Shown: positions 43,084-43,159 of the stretch, in pieces
Layout: every line of letters begins with the position of its first letter
Numbering within the stretch: the stretch's first letter is position 1
From: Armatimonadaceae bacterium
Lineage (GTDB): Bacteria > Armatimonadota > Armatimonadia > Armatimonadales > Armatimonadaceae
Direction of reading: 5' to 3'
DNA length: 43,159 nucleotides
Assembly: GCA_030446525.1 (NCBI GenBank)
Contig: JAUJNC010000036.1
Span: 1 to 43,159 of the forward strand
Made by a program: the position numbers and the translations under genes
The notes under the pieces: generated by a model
Told to the model about the DNA's origin: nothing
The model's input: the letters and a program-made list of their open reading frames with translations, nothing else
Databases searched by the model: none

Positions 43084-43159
43084 TCACTCAAGGGCCGCGA
43101 CGGCGGCGCGCGCCCGCCCGATCAAGAAAGCAACCCACCACACAAAAAAAGCAAACAAC
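43084..43159 (-). CDS. C-terminal end of a membrane protein, cut by the window edge
   Basis: The minus strand enters from the right edge with LFAFFVWWVAFLIGRARAA, then VAALE and TGA at 43084-43086, one base-triplet before the next gene's GTG. The hydrophobic run looks like a last membrane helix. The final 40 bases are poor in G/C compared with everything else and could be low-quality contig-end sequence. Confidence 0.3.
   Translation of the reverse strand, partial: LFAFFVWWVAFLIGRARAAVAALE

Overview
The window is GC-rich bacterial DNA, most likely from a member of the Armatimonadota. The main clue is a set of four paralogous type II pseudopilin-like proteins (DUF1559 / H-X9-DG family) that all carry the run [18 protein letters not shown] followed by [12 protein letters not shown], a combination I associate with that phylum. 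Secreted sulfatases, a DUF1343/NamZ hydrolase and a right-handed beta-helix protein fit the same kind of heterotroph. The assignment is inference from these families, not from a marker gene. I saw no rRNA, tRNA or CRISPR array.

Layout. 0-4.2 kb: a partial PDZ protein, a TrmB-type regulator with a palindrome in its promoter, and an intact mutS. 4.2-11.4 kb: pseudopilin 1, a frameshifted sugar-phosphate isomerase bracketed by two diverged copies of one divergent promoter region, a two-part lycopene cyclase (crtYc/crtYd-like), NamZ, a beta-helix protein and pseudopilins 2 and 3. 11.5-16.5 kb: a visibly A/T-richer, decayed island with two unrelated transposase remnants joined end to end, a four-gene operon ending in a PIN-domain toxin-like gene, a degraded IS with recognisable terminal inverted repeats, a parDE module and a sigma-factor-like fragment. 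16.6-26 kb: a 738-residue membrane-anchored protein of unknown family, a large glycoside-hydrolase-like gene, two sulfatases and pseudopilin 4, which look like a polysaccharide-degradation region. 26-27.7 kb: an RRM RNA-binding protein with a long leader and its own terminator, a zinc-ribbon protein and an unknown gene. 27.7-40 kb: a leucine/isovalerate catabolism locus (HMG-CoA lyase, biotin carboxylase plus biotin carrier, methylglutaconyl-CoA hydratase-like enzyme, carboxyltransferase, and a divergent acyl-CoA dehydrogenase). It is interleaved with a DinB-like protein, a UbiA-like prenyltransferase, a large M16 peptidase and a KTSC-domain protein. 40-43 kb: an RfbD-like reductase, a Uma2 endonuclease-like protein and a MoxR AAA+ ATPase operon.

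Quality caveat. About half the genes are intact (mutS, mccB, both sulfatases, namZ, moxR and others). The rest are broken by single-base shifts that leave strongly conserved protein sequence in neighbouring frames (M16 peptidase, acyl-CoA dehydrogenase, biotin carboxylase, the isomerase, the GH gene). Several breaks fall in homopolymers. The simplest reading is residual indel error in a long-read or low-coverage assembly, except in the 11.5-16.5 kb island where real decay is also likely. I label such loci pseudogene to describe the reading frame, without claiming loss of function in the organism.
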